A DNA stretch of 64,000 nt from NCBI GenBank assembly GCA_026671195.1, contig JAPOHD010000029.1:274163-338162 (forward strand). The letters run 5' to 3'. A program made the position numbers and the translations under genes. Position 1 is the first letter of the stretch. Each line of letters begins with the position of its first letter. The notes below the pieces were generated by a model that saw only the letters and a program-made list of their open reading frames with translations, was not told where the DNA came from and did not search any database. The DNA is from Draconibacterium aestuarii (GTDB lineage: Bacteria > Bacteroidota > Bacteroidia > Bacteroidales > Prolixibacteraceae). Of the stretch, positions 8,476 to 17,701 are shown in pieces.

Positions 8476-10239
8476 ATGAAAAACAGAATAATAAAGGGAT
8501 TTGGGATTGCAGCATTTTCTATTGCAATTTCGTCGTGTTCGGGGCCAAAACAGATTACCGAACAAGAAGTTGCAGAAGCTGCAGTAGTTGGTCCTAAAAC
8601 AGAACTGGTTGAACAAAAGCAAAAGGAATTTGAATATCTTTTTGTAGAAGCATTAAAACAAAAAATGTTTGGAAATGCACAAAAAGCAATTCAACTGTTA
8701 TCCAGCTGTTTGGAAATTGATCCAAACTCATCGGCCGCTATGTTCGAACTGGCCAATATTCATGCTGTAAATAATGATTTTACGAGCGCTTCATTGTTGC
8801 TTGAAAAGGCAATCAGTCTGAACCCGAATAATAAATGGTACAAGCTTTTGCTGGCGCAAATTTATCAACAAACCAATAAGTTTTCGGAGGCAGCAGATAT
8901 TTATGCCGGCCTTTCAAAAGAAGATCCCGAGAATCTGGAATACAAATACATGAATGCTGCACTTTTGGCGAATGCACAACGTTACGACGAGGCGATTAGC
9001 ACGTATAATGAAATGGAACTGGAAATCGGGATTAATGAACAAATTTCGGTGGCAAAACAACAAATTTATGTGCAGTCGGGTAAGATTGACAAAGCTTTCG
9101 AAGAAATTAACAAGTTAATTGAAAACAATCCTACCGAGTCGAAATATTACGGTTTGCTGGCAGATTTGTACCAAAGCCAGGGCGATAAAGAAAATGCATT
9201 AAAAAACTATCAGAAAATACAGGAATTAGATCCTGAAAGTGGATTTGTACATTTTTCGCTCGCCAATTATTATTTGGAAAACGATGAACCTGAAAAAGCA
9301 TATACCGAAACAAAACTAGGATTTTCAAGTCCTTCGGTCGACATTCAAACCAAACTTCAATTGTACTGGATGTTGACATCGAATAAGGAAGAATTAAATT
9401 TATCGAATGAGAAACAAGAAGAACTGATACAAATTCTTCTTAAAAATCATCCGGATGAACCAATGGTACATACAGTTTATGCTGAAATTCTGCTAAAAGA
9501 AGGAAAACTGCAAGAAGCCCGTACCGAATTGTTGAAAGCAACAAACATTAACAGCAGCGATTACGTAATTTGGGAGCGTATAATGTTTATTGATAATGAT
9601 TTGCAGGAATGGTCGGCTTTGTACGAGCACACAAAAAAGGTGATTGAATTATTTCCGAATCAGCCACAAGGTTACTTCTTTCACGCTATCGCCTGCGTTC
9701 AGCTCGAAAAATTTGAAGAAGCCAAAAAAATCAGCGAAGAAGGTTTGGATTATGTGGTAGAAAATCCACAGTTACAAGCCAATTTTTTAATGTTACAAGG
9801 CGAATCGATTTATAAACTGGGGAATAAAGAAGAAGCGTTTAAAATATTTGATAAAGCTGTTGAAATTGATCCTGAAAATTATCTGACACTCAACAATTAT
9901 GCGTATTATCTGTCTATTGACGGATCTAATCTCAGTAAGGCTGAACGCATGAGTGGTAGAGTAGTGGAACGTTTTCCGGATAACGCAACTTATTTAGATA
10001 CACATGCCTGGGTTTTGTTTAAAAAAGGAGAATATACTTTAGCCAAATTTTACATGGAAACAGCCTTAAAAAATGGGGGAGATGATAACGCAGTTTTGCT
10101 CGAACATTTTGGTGATATTCTTTTTAAAACCGGAAAAGTAAACGAAGCTTTGGAATACTGGGAAAAGGCAAAAAGCAATGGTGGCGACTCTGAAGTTTTG
10201 GAGCGCAAGATAAATGAAAAGAAATATATTGAAGAGTAA
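8476..10239 (+). CDS. TPR-repeat lipoprotein
   Basis: This 587-residue protein begins with a lipoprotein signal (FSIAISSC, Cys about residue 20) and consists of roughly a dozen tetratricopeptide repeats (for example AAMFELANIHAVNND, YLTLNNYAYYLS, VLLEHFGDILFKTGK). The ATG at 8476, one base after the dut stop, is preferred over an upstream in-frame start at 8446 that lies inside dut. The order TPR lipoprotein, DUF4292, EnvC-like is conserved in Bacteroidota and suggests an envelope assembly role; the partner is unknown. Confidence 0.88.
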   Translation: MKNRIIKGFGIAAFSIAISSCSGPKQITEQEVAEAAVVGPKTELVEQKQKEFEYLFVEALKQKMFGNAQKAIQLLSSCLEIDPNSSAAMFELANIHAVNNDFTSASLLLEKAISLNPNNKWYKLLLAQIYQQTNKFSEAADIYAGLSKEDPENLEYKYMNAALLANAQRYDEAISTYNEMELEIGINEQISVAKQQIYVQSGKIDKAFEEINKLIENNPTESKYYGLLADLYQSQGDKENALKNYQKIQELDPESGFVHFSLANYYLENDEPEKAYTETKLGFSSPSVDIQTKLQLYWMLTSNKEELNLSNEKQEELIQILLKNHPDEPMVHTVYAEILLKEGKLQEARTELLKATNINSSDYVIWERIMFIDNDLQEWSALYEHTKKVIELFPNQPQGYFFHAIACVQLEKFEEAKKISEEGLDYVVENPQLQANFLMLQGESIYKLGNKEEAFKIFDKAVEIDPENYLTLNNYAYYLSIDGSNLSKAERMSGRVVERFPDNATYLDTHAWVLFKKGEYTLAKFYMETALKNGGDDNAVLLEHFGDILFKTGKVNEALEYWEKAKSNGGDSEVLERKINEKKYIEE

Positions 10240-10240
10240 A

Positions 10241-11125
10241 ATGGTAAGGAAGAGTTTCTTTAAGTTTTCTGTTTTAACGTTTATTGTTTTTAGCCTTTGG
10301 ATATCGTCGTGTAAGGCTCCAAGCGAATTGCCAAGAGTTGAAGCGCGACCCATTAGTACGAATAAGCTTTTAAAAAAGGTAGAACAAAATGCTTTTGATT
10401 TTGAAAATTTGTCGGTAAAACGAATTAAGTGTAACTATTCGAGCAGCACATCAAAAGCTACTTTTAAAATTAGTTTAAAGGCGAAAAAAGACGAAGAGAT
10501 ACTGATTTCAATCAGCAAGATAAATATTCCTGTTGGCCGGATTTTACTTACTCCGGACAGTGTAAAATATGTGAACTATATCGATCGAAATTATTTTATC
10601 TACGACTACAGTTATTTGAGTAGTGTTTTGAATATCGATCTTAATTTTCAGACCATCCAGGCGATTCTTTCAAACAATGCTTTTTCATATCGCGAAGATC
10701 CGAAAGACAAAGATTTTAAAACTTTCGATTCGTTTATTGAATCGAATATGTATGTGCTGCAATCGGAAAAAGAAAGGAAGATCAACAGAATTGAAGAGAA
10801 AGATAAACAGCAAAAAATTCAGCGTCGTTTAAAGCGTATGGATGAGTCGGCTTTTATTGTGCAGAAAATGTATTTTGATCCGGCAAATTTTGCGCTTAAC
10901 CAAATTCAAATCCTCGATAAAACAAACAAACGCAATGTTAATTTTCAATTTAGCGAGTTTGTAAAAGTGGACTATAAAGATTATCCGGGAAACATCAATA
11001 TGAGCTTTATTTCCGATAAAGAAGAAGTAGAAATGAAAATTTCGTTAAGTGGTTTTTCCACCGAAAAAATAGAATCGTTAAGCGTAAGTATTCCCGAAAA
11101 ATATGAGCAGATTGACGTAAACTAG
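10241..11125 (+). CDS. DUF4292 lipoprotein
   Basis: The product (294 residues from the ATG at 10241, one base after the TPR gene's stop; a start at 10214 would overlap it) has a lipoprotein signal ending WISSC and a beta-rich body of the DUF4292 family, which resembles LolB-like lipid-binding folds. Typical stretches are ISKINIPVGRILLTPDSVKY and FQFSEFVKVDYKDYPG. It is predicted to face the periplasm from a membrane anchor. A role in outer-membrane lipoprotein or lipid handling is suggested by fold only. Confidence 0.82.
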   Translation: MVRKSFFKFSVLTFIVFSLWISSCKAPSELPRVEARPISTNKLLKKVEQNAFDFENLSVKRIKCNYSSSTSKATFKISLKAKKDEEILISISKINIPVGRILLTPDSVKYVNYIDRNYFIYDYSYLSSVLNIDLNFQTIQAILSNNAFSYREDPKDKDFKTFDSFIESNMYVLQSEKERKINRIEEKDKQQKIQRRLKRMDESAFIVQKMYFDPANFALNQIQILDKTNKRNVNFQFSEFVKVDYKDYPGNINMSFISDKEEVEMKISLSGFSTEKIESLSVSIPEKYEQIDVN

Positions 11126-11162
11126 ACTTAAATCCGTTACATTCGTATAAATCAATTTACGA

Positions 11163-12353
11163 ATGAGATCAGTCTTTTTAAGCGGATTATTATTATTGGT
11201 TCAATCCATTTGTTTTGGGCAGTCGATTGCCGAGTTGCAAGAGAAAAAGCAGCAAGCAGCAAAGGAGATCGAATACACTACCCGTTTATTGAACGACACA
11301 CAACGCAGCGAAAAATCGTCGCTCGGAAAACTTCGCTTACTAAATAATAAAATAAACCAACGGAACACTGTTTTGTCGAGTATTAGCAATGAAATAAACA
11401 TTTATGAGGATTTTATTGCCGATAATATTTTGGCTATTGAAATGCTTCATGATGACCTTAAGAAACTAAAGCACGAATACGCAGAAATGGTCAAAATGGC
11501 CTATAAGAACAAAGGAGCAAGCGACGAGTTGTTGTTTCTGTTATCGGCAGAAAGTTTTAACCAGGCATATCGGCGTTGGTTGTATTTTAAACGATATGTT
11601 TCTTTTCGTCAAAATCAAGCTGTAATCATTGCTACTGTTGAAGAGGTTTTAAATGCCAACATTGCAAAACTGGAGCAGCAAAAGCAGGTAAAACAACAGC
11701 TGATTGAGGCCACGCAAAAGGAAAAACAAGCACTTTCAAAGGAACAGGGCCAACAGAATGCCGAACTACAACAACTTAAGAAAAAGAAGCGCACGCTTCA
11801 GCAAAAACTGAATGAGCAACGAAAAATTGAACAACAACTGGAGCGTGAAATTGAGCGAATAATTGAAGAGGTTACCGGAGCTGGTGGGAACGCTAAAAGT
11901 ATTGAATTTGCTTTAACTCCCGAGCAAAAGCTGGTTGGAAATAATTTTGAGGAAAACAAACAACGTTTGCCATGGCCGGTTGAGAGAGGTGTAATTCTCG
12001 AACATTTTGGTATTCACCAGCACCCTGTTTTAACAAATGTGCAGGTTCAAAACAACGGAATAAATATTGCCACAGAAAGAGGGGCCAAAGTACGGGCTGT
12101 GTTTAATGGCGAAGTAAGTCGTGTATTTGGTATATCGGGTGGAAACACCGCCGTAATTATCAGGCACGGTACTTATTTGAGTGTTTATTCCAATCTTCGC
12201 GAGGTGGTGGTTAAAAAGGGCGACAAAGTTTCAACCAAACAAAACATTGGAACGGTTTATACTGATGAAGACCAGAGCAATAAATCAATCCTCAAATTTC
12301 AGATATGGAAAGAAACTACGAAACTGAATCCTGAACTCTGGATTGGACGGTAA
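11163..12353 (+). CDS. EnvC-like murein hydrolase activator with degenerate M23 domain
   Basis: A secreted 396-residue protein: signal peptide (to about residue 19, FGQS), a long coiled coil rich in Lys, Glu and Gln (about 20-250), then a LytM/M23 domain (about 270-396). The zinc ligands of active M23 peptidases are absent: the HxxxD-type site reads NNGIN, the YxHL site reads YSNL and the final HxH reads KFQ. This is the pattern of EnvC, which has no peptidase activity but switches on cell-separation amidases. It closes the TPR/DUF4292 operon. Amidase activation is inferred. Confidence 0.85.
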   Translation: MRSVFLSGLLLLVQSICFGQSIAELQEKKQQAAKEIEYTTRLLNDTQRSEKSSLGKLRLLNNKINQRNTVLSSISNEINIYEDFIADNILAIEMLHDDLKKLKHEYAEMVKMAYKNKGASDELLFLLSAESFNQAYRRWLYFKRYVSFRQNQAVIIATVEEVLNANIAKLEQQKQVKQQLIEATQKEKQALSKEQGQQNAELQQLKKKKRTLQQKLNEQRKIEQQLEREIERIIEEVTGAGGNAKSIEFALTPEQKLVGNNFEENKQRLPWPVERGVILEHFGIHQHPVLTNVQVQNNGINIATERGAKVRAVFNGEVSRVFGISGGNTAVIIRHGTYLSVYSNLREVVVKKGDKVSTKQNIGTVYTDEDQSNKSILKFQIWKETTKLNPELWIGR

Positions 12354-12356
12354 TTA

Positions 12357-12710
12357 TTACTTTTTTTCGTCTAATTTTTCCTTAATCTCTTTCAGGTCAC
12401 TTAAAATTTCCATAGTAACCGGATTTTCTATGGCTGCGTTGCGCATTTCTTCTTTTCGTAAACCCAGTTTGGTGTCGAGTCTTCCCAGTATTAACGAAAA
12501 TAGCATAAAAACCAGCATCATTAGCGGGTAGGTGATCAATTTGTTTTCATCCAGAAAATTACGGATTGTAGTATCTTTAAAATCGTTTAAAAACATAAAA
12601 GCAATCATAACAAAACTAATGTATCCAATGTACATGCGGGCACGGTCGATGTATATTTTCCATCGAATAAAAGTGCGTTTATTCATCTGTATTCCAAAAG
12701 CTTTCATCAT
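12357..12710 (-). CDS. Small two-segment membrane protein, unknown function
   Basis: A 117-residue protein with two hydrophobic segments (IGYISFVMIAFMFL and YPLMMLVFMLFSLILG) and a charged C-terminal tail ending in a short predicted coiled coil (LSDLKEIKEKLDEKK). I do not recognise a family. It may begin at the internal Met of MNKRTFIRWK (12686). It starts one base after the stop of the GNAT gene upstream and is probably co-transcribed with it. Confidence 0.65.
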   Translation of the reverse strand: MMKAFGIQMNKRTFIRWKIYIDRARMYIGYISFVMIAFMFLNDFKDTTIRNFLDENKLITYPLMMLVFMLFSLILGRLDTKLGLRKEEMRNAAIENPVTMEILSDLKEIKEKLDEKK

Positions 12711-12711
12711 A

Positions 12712-13542
12712 CTATGTAGTTAAAATTAATTTCATTTTATATTGTGTTAAAAAGGGATTTAAACTCCTGTTTGTAAGAAACGACAGGCTTTCCGGCTGTT
12801 CTCCGTCTACATTATTTATGGTTAGTTGGCCGTTGTATAAATCAGATAAATGTTGCAATAGGGCAGTAGCGATTCCCTGATTTCGATTTGCCGGATTAAC
12901 GGCAAACTGAGCTACTCTGCCCGAGTTGAGGTTCGCTACCATATATCCACAGATTCTGTTGTTTAAAAAGGCGCAAAACACCTTGTACGACGATGACTTT
13001 TTAATGGTTTCGGTTGAGTATTGCCAGGTAGGTTTCCAGTTCCACCATTTTTCCAGATGAGCAAAATCAGTATCAGTGGTTTCCTTAACTTTTATGTGTT
13101 TGTTTACCGGTGAAGCGTTTATTTTTCCTTCAAAACACTTCAGTATATTTTCTTTTTCAAAACCAATTTTACGGTATGATTTAATGGCCGGCGTATTTTG
13201 CTGAATTACTTCCAGTTCTATTTCCGAAACACCCGCTTTTTTTAGTATGGGGAGAATAAAATCGTACATTTTGCAAGTGGCATTATTTCCCCTGAAAGCC
13301 GGAATGACACCTGTGCCGGCATTGTATGCCCTGTTATTTCGGATGGCATGTAAAATAAAACCGGTTGGTTCGTTATTTAAAAAAACGCCAACCGATTTGT
13401 CAAGCTGAATGTCTTCCGAATAAATTTTTTCCTTTAGAAGGTCGGGAGTGAATTCAATTTTTACAAAATAGTCGGCAAACGATTTATTAAAGAGTACTGT
13501 TAGTTCTGAAATAGTGAGCTTTTCGAGTGTGCTAAATTGCAT
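12712..13542 (-). CDS. GNAT family N-acetyltransferase, two-domain
   Basis: The 276-residue protein shows two GNAT folds. The first (about 1-140) contains GTGVIPAFRGNNATCKMYDF, the acetyl-CoA loop variant, and AIKSYRKIGFEKE. The second (about 145-270) contains AQFAVNPANRNQGIATALL with a clear R/QxxGxA/G-type loop. Such tandem GNATs transfer acetyl groups to small molecules or proteins; the substrate is unknown. It stands upstream of the small membrane protein and downstream of the Crp/Fnr regulator on the same strand, separated from the latter by a terminator. Confidence 0.8.
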   Translation of the reverse strand: MQFSTLEKLTISELTVLFNKSFADYFVKIEFTPDLLKEKIYSEDIQLDKSVGVFLNNEPTGFILHAIRNNRAYNAGTGVIPAFRGNNATCKMYDFILPILKKAGVSEIELEVIQQNTPAIKSYRKIGFEKENILKCFEGKINASPVNKHIKVKETTDTDFAHLEKWWNWKPTWQYSTETIKKSSSYKVFCAFLNNRICGYMVANLNSGRVAQFAVNPANRNQGIATALLQHLSDLYNGQLTINNVDGEQPESLSFLTNRSLNPFLTQYKMKLILTT

Positions 13543-13590
13543 ATTATCAGAATTAGTTTAAAACGTTTGATTTTTTGGGAAAGCAGGGCA

Positions 13591-13616
13591 CAAAAAAACC
13601 GGCAAAAAACCGGTTC
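13591..13616 (-). terminator. Terminator behind the Crp/Fnr gene
   Basis: AACCGG (13597-13602) pairs with CCGGTT (13610-13615); on the - strand the stem is followed by a run of seven T. It ends the leftward Crp/Fnr transcript. Confidence 0.7.
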
Positions 13617-13634
13617 TGTGCTATTTCTGTGTTC

Positions 13635-14336
13635 TTATAAATTTGCAACTCTAGTGAGTGTCGGGATATCTAAAAATTTAATTTTTCGTCCCTGCAATTC
13701 AATCATTTTATCGTTTTTAAATTCTGATAATAATCGAATTACCGATTCGGTAGCTGTTCCAACCATATTGGCGAGTTCTTCCCGGGTTAACGAAATTTGC
13801 AGTGTATTTTGGTTGTCAAGGTCGAAATTATCTTTCAGTAGCAAAAGCACTTCGGCCAAACGCTCGCGAACGGTTTTCTGGGCAATGTCGGTAATATAAT
13901 CATTGGCTTCGCGTAATTCGCGACACACAATTTGTAACATGTGGTGTGAAAACTGCCAGTTGTTTTGAATTAAAAAAAGTAAGGTTTGGTAAGGCACGTG
14001 GCACAGCGCAGCTTCATCGATTACCTTTGCGGTTGTACAAGCCAATTCCTGGCTGAGCAACGAACGATATGCAATTATTTCACCCTTTTTTGCAAAGCGG
14101 ATAATTTGTTCTTTGCCGTCAATTCCGGTTTTAAAAATTTTTACTATTCCACGTGTTACACAAAAAAATCCGGTAAGCCGGCTTCCCTCACGATATATAA
14201 TTGTTCCTTTCTTATAAAGCGAACATGTTTTTTCGTAATTCAAGCGGTTAAACTCTTCTTTGGTTAATTTGTTAAATAGTTGAAAACCAGTTAGGTTGGA
14301 ATCTTCTTCACTTGGCCTTTTAATCGCACTTCTCAT
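13635..14336 (-). CDS. Crp/Fnr family transcriptional regulator
   Basis: The 233-residue protein has an N-terminal cyclic-nucleotide-binding-like beta barrel (YKKGTIIYREGSRLTGFFCVTRGIVKIFK) and a C-terminal winged helix (LTREELANMVGTATESVIRLLSEF). It lacks the N-terminal Cys cluster of true FNR, so it does not look like a [4Fe-4S] oxygen sensor of that type. The ligand is unknown. It is transcribed divergently from the OsmC gene, and the heme operon lies nearby, so a redox or respiratory role is possible but not shown. Confidence 0.88.
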   Translation of the reverse strand: MRSAIKRPSEEDSNLTGFQLFNKLTKEEFNRLNYEKTCSLYKKGTIIYREGSRLTGFFCVTRGIVKIFKTGIDGKEQIIRFAKKGEIIAYRSLLSQELACTTAKVIDEAALCHVPYQTLLFLIQNNWQFSHHMLQIVCRELREANDYITDIAQKTVRERLAEVLLLLKDNFDLDNQNTLQISLTREELANMVGTATESVIRLLSEFKNDKMIELQGRKIKFLDIPTLTRVANL

Positions 14337-14493
14337 TCTTGTTTAAATAAATGTTTAATAAAACTGAAAGCTCTTATAATCAAAGTTTAAAAATACAATT
14401 ATCTTCAACACTGAAAAAACTATTTATTCACATATTTAGATGTTGTATTTTTGTTTTACAAATTAATTGAAAACTATTTAAAATTAGGATGTT

Positions 14494-14910
14494 ATGAAGC
14501 ATATAGTAGATATGGCATGGACAGATAAGATTGCGTTTGAAGCCGATATGGACGGGCATAAGGTTATTGTCGATGCGTCGGAAGAGGTTGGTGGCAGCGA
14601 TTTAGGACCCCGTCCAAAAAAATTAATGCTGGCTTCGCTTGCCGGTTGTACAGGCGTTGATGTGGTTATGATTTTAAAAAAAATGAAGGTTAATATTGAA
14701 GCTTTTAATGTAATTGTGGAAGCCGACGTAACCGATGAACATCCAAAACATTACAATAAAATAAAAGTGGTGTACCAGTTTAAAGGAAAAGATTTGCCCA
14801 TGGAAAAACTGGAAAAGGCAGTTAAACTATCGGAAGAAAAATATTGTGGTGTGAGCGCCGTTTATCGCAAGGCAATGGAAATGAAAACTGAAATTCGTAT
14901 TGTAGAATAA
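14494..14910 (+). CDS. OsmC/Ohr family protein
   Basis: The 138-residue protein has the OsmC fold with the two reactive cysteines: one in SLAGCTGVDVVMILKKM, the other in EKYCGVSAVY. OsmC and Ohr enzymes reduce organic hydroperoxides with thiol cofactors. This member is of the YhfA-like branch, whose substrates are less clear. A TATTTTTG box (14446-14453) 41 nt upstream may be its -7 promoter element. It is divergent from the Crp/Fnr gene and ends at a terminator. Confidence 0.88.
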   Translation: MKHIVDMAWTDKIAFEADMDGHKVIVDASEEVGGSDLGPRPKKLMLASLAGCTGVDVVMILKKMKVNIEAFNVIVEADVTDEHPKHYNKIKVVYQFKGKDLPMEKLEKAVKLSEEKYCGVSAVYRKAMEMKTEIRIVE

Positions 14911-14937
14911 GACTCAAAATTTATTAAGATAATTAAG

Positions 14938-14969
14938 AAGCAATCTTTTTGAAGGTTGCTTTTTTTTTT
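14938..14969 (+). terminator. Rho-independent terminator after the OsmC gene
   Basis: A 10-bp stem with one G-U pair (AAGCAATCTT with AAGGTTGCTT) is followed by a run of nine to ten T. Confidence 0.88.
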
Positions 14970-14996
14970 AATTTTAGTAGTTCTAAATAGCACCAT

Positions 14997-16361
14997 ATGC
15001 AACAATCAATTAATCCTGCAACTGGTAAAGTTGTAAAAACCTACGAGCGACATACAAAAGAAGGAATTGTTTCTATAATTAATTCTGTCGATAAAACCTG
15101 GCACCATTGGCGTAGTACTTCGTTTATGTTTCGAAGTCAGCTAATGCATAATCTTTCAAGTATTCTAAAAAGTAAAAAAGAGGAGCTGGCGCTGGTAATG
15201 GCAAAGGAAATGGGCAAAGTAAAAAACGAAGGCCTTGCCGAAATTGAAAAATGTGCCTGGGTATGCGAGTATTATGCAACCAATGCCGAAAGTTTTTTGG
15301 AGAATGAACCCATTTCAACCGAAGCAACAAAGTCCTTTGTTGCTTACCAACCAATCGGAACTATTTTGGGTGTTATGCCATGGAATTTTCCTTTTTGGCA
15401 GGTTTTCCGGTTTGCAGCCCCAACAATAATGGCTGGAAATACCGCAGTATTAAAACATGCCAGCAATGTTCCCGGATGTTCGCTTGCCATTGAAGAATTG
15501 TTTCGGGAAGCAGGATTTCCTGAAAATGTTTTTCGAAGCTTGTTGATTGGAAGTGATTTGGTTGAAAATGTGATTAAACACAAAGCCATAAAAGCGGTGA
15601 GTTTAACCGGAAGTACACCTGCAGGGAAAAGTGTGGCAGCTATTGCAGGGGGCGAACTCAAAAAATGTGTTTTGGAGTTGGGAGGTAGTGACCCATACCT
15701 GATTTTAAAAGATGCTGATCTGGAAAACGCTGCGAAAATTTGTGCATCAGCGCGACTTTTAAATGCCGGGCAGAGTTGTATTGGTGCCAAACGTTTTATT
15801 GTGGTAGATGAAGTATATCCACAGTTTCTCGAGCATTTTACACACGAAATGATTGCAGCCTATTATGGCGATCCTTTTGATGAGGAATCGACTATGGGAC
15901 CAATGGCTCGAAAAGATTTACGCGATGAGTTGCATCAACAAGTAATAAGTTCGATTGAAAAAGGAGCTGAAGTAATTGTTGGCGGTGAAATTCCGCACAG
16001 AAAAGGAGCCTATTACCCGCCTACTATTTTAGAGAATGTGAAGCCCGGAATGCCGGCTTACGATGAAGAGTTGTTTGGACCGGTGGCGGCTGTAATTCGT
16101 GTAAAAGACGAGAAGGAAGCAATTAAGGTGGCAAACGATACCGTTTTTGGATTGGGAGCTGCGGTATTTACTTCAGATAAAAAACGTGGCGAAAACATTG
16201 CAGAAATGCATCTGGAAGCCGGTGCGTGCTTTGTAAACGATTTCGTAAAATCAGATCCGCGTCTGCCTTTTGGTGGCATAAAAACAAGTGGTTTTGGTCG
16301 TGAACTTTCGGTTCAGGGAATAAAAGAGTTTATGAATACGAAAACCGTTGTGGTAAAGTAG
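14997..16361 (+). CDS. NAD(P)-dependent aldehyde dehydrogenase, succinate-semialdehyde type
   Basis: The 454-residue enzyme has all aldehyde dehydrogenase landmarks: MPWNFPFWQ, the SLTGSTPAGKSV nucleotide-binding turn, the general-base Glu in LELGGSDP, the catalytic Cys in AGQSCIGAKRF, and EELFGPVA. The short N-terminus (INPATGKVVKTYERH) and overall length fit the Sad/YneI group that oxidises succinate semialdehyde to succinate. Other aldehydes are possible. It is a single-gene unit after a terminator. Confidence 0.88.
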   Translation: MQQSINPATGKVVKTYERHTKEGIVSIINSVDKTWHHWRSTSFMFRSQLMHNLSSILKSKKEELALVMAKEMGKVKNEGLAEIEKCAWVCEYYATNAESFLENEPISTEATKSFVAYQPIGTILGVMPWNFPFWQVFRFAAPTIMAGNTAVLKHASNVPGCSLAIEELFREAGFPENVFRSLLIGSDLVENVIKHKAIKAVSLTGSTPAGKSVAAIAGGELKKCVLELGGSDPYLILKDADLENAAKICASARLLNAGQSCIGAKRFIVVDEVYPQFLEHFTHEMIAAYYGDPFDEESTMGPMARKDLRDELHQQVISSIEKGAEVIVGGEIPHRKGAYYPPTILENVKPGMPAYDEELFGPVAAVIRVKDEKEAIKVANDTVFGLGAAVFTSDKKRGENIAEMHLEAGACFVNDFVKSDPRLPFGGIKTSGFGRELSVQGIKEFMNTKTVVVK

Positions 16362-16385
16362 ATTACAAAACCGGAGAAGTTATTT

Positions 16386-16709
16386 TTACGGCTTTTTCCA
16401 GGGTTTTAATCCGTATATTTTTCGCCCCAGAAACTGACCTAAAAAATAACTTCCTAAAAGAAATGGAGCCAGTTCCCAGGTAAGGTGCAGGTCGTTTAAT
16501 TTACGGATAACAATAACCAGCGGAACCGGGGCATGAATGGCCACAAACCACCAGAATGAAAGTTTGCGAAATCCACCGCGCCAATACCCAAAAGGAAGGT
16601 TTATAAGAAAAGTAGCAAGGCAGGTAATAAAAGTATGCCACCACAATTCCTGTGATTGTGCATCCTGAATGAGGCTGATAAGTAGCAGGTTGTCTGTGTT
16701 GATAGCCAT
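16386..16709 (-). CDS. Small membrane protein at the end of the heme operon
   Basis: A 107-residue protein with three or so hydrophobic segments (LWWHTFITCLATFLINLPFG, FWWFVAIHAPVPLVIVI, APFLLGSYFLGQFLG). I do not recognise a defined function. It lies 11 bp downstream of hemH on the same strand, so it is probably co-transcribed with heme genes; a link to heme or respiration is positional only. Confidence 0.7.
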   Translation of the reverse strand: MAINTDNLLLISLIQDAQSQELWWHTFITCLATFLINLPFGYWRGGFRKLSFWWFVAIHAPVPLVIVIRKLNDLHLTWELAPFLLGSYFLGQFLGRKIYGLKPWKKP

Positions 16710-16720
16710 GTTCTTTTGAA

Positions 16721-17701
16721 TTACTTCAGGCTTTCCTGAACTACATTTACCAGTGTTTCTACCCAGCTGTCTTCGGCATTTAAGCTACTTACCAATTGTA
16801 ATTTCTCACCTCCTTCTTTTATAAAATCCTCAGCATATTCGAATTCAATTTCAACAATGGTTTCCAAACAATCGGTAACAAAAGCCGGGGCTAAAACCAG
16901 AATTCGTTTTTTACCTTCGTTTAGCTTTTGCATAATAATCTGGTCGGAAAAAGGAGTAAGCCAGTTTTTCGACAAACGCGACTGAAAACCAATAGTGTAG
17001 TCCGAATCTGCCAATTTTAATTCCTTTGCGATCAGTTGTGTGGTTTCGCAGCAGGCTTTGCTGTACGAATAATCAGGTATTCCTTCGGGTTTACTTTTTG
17101 CATCCTGCCGAACCGGAAGTCCGTGATACGAGAAAAGAATATGATCGAACGATTCCGGCTTGTATTTTTGAGCCTGTTTGGCAAACGCTTTCACAAAGTC
17201 GGGGCACTGGTAAAACTGGCCAATTTTTATCTGCTCAATCTGAATTTTCTGCTTTTTAATTTCTTCGTCAACCGCCAGAAACGATGTTTCGGTAGTCGAC
17301 ATGGCATGCTGTGGATACAGAGGAATTACAACCATCTTTTTAAAGCCACTTTTTTTAATCTCAGCGAGTGCTTTTTTATAATTTGGGTTTCCGTAGCGCA
17401 TGCCTACAAAAACCTCAAAATCAGCGCCTAATTTTAGTTGCAGCTTTTCTTTTAATTCCTCAGAAATGTAGATAAGTGCAGAGCCTTTTTCGGTCCAGAG
17501 CCTTTTGTAAAGCCCTGTTGAGTTTGTCAAGCGAAAAGGAATAATAATCAGGTTAACCAGAAATTTTCGTAACAGCCATGGTAGGTCGATCACCCGTTTG
17601 TCGTTCAGAAATTCGGTGAGAAATCTTCTAACTGCGGGTTTTGTGGGTGCATCGGGGCTACCCACATTCATCAACAATATGGCTGTTTTGTTATTTTCCA
17701 T
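16721..17701 (-). CDS. hemH: Ferrochelatase
   Basis: HemH inserts Fe2+ into protoporphyrin IX, the last step of heme b synthesis. The 326-residue protein has LLMNVGSPDAPT at the N-terminus, VRRFLTEFLNDKRVID, the catalytic His in FSYHGLPVR, and QSRLSKNWLTPFSD. Its ATG overlaps the stop codon of the protoporphyrinogen oxidase gene by one base (TAATG), so translation is probably coupled. Confidence 0.96.
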   Translation of the reverse strand: MENNKTAILLMNVGSPDAPTKPAVRRFLTEFLNDKRVIDLPWLLRKFLVNLIIIPFRLTNSTGLYKRLWTEKGSALIYISEELKEKLQLKLGADFEVFVGMRYGNPNYKKALAEIKKSGFKKMVVIPLYPQHAMSTTETSFLAVDEEIKKQKIQIEQIKIGQFYQCPDFVKAFAKQAQKYKPESFDHILFSYHGLPVRQDAKSKPEGIPDYSYSKACCETTQLIAKELKLADSDYTIGFQSRLSKNWLTPFSDQIIMQKLNEGKKRILVLAPAFVTDCLETIVEIEFEYAEDFIKEGGEKLQLVSSLNAEDSWVETLVNVVQESLK

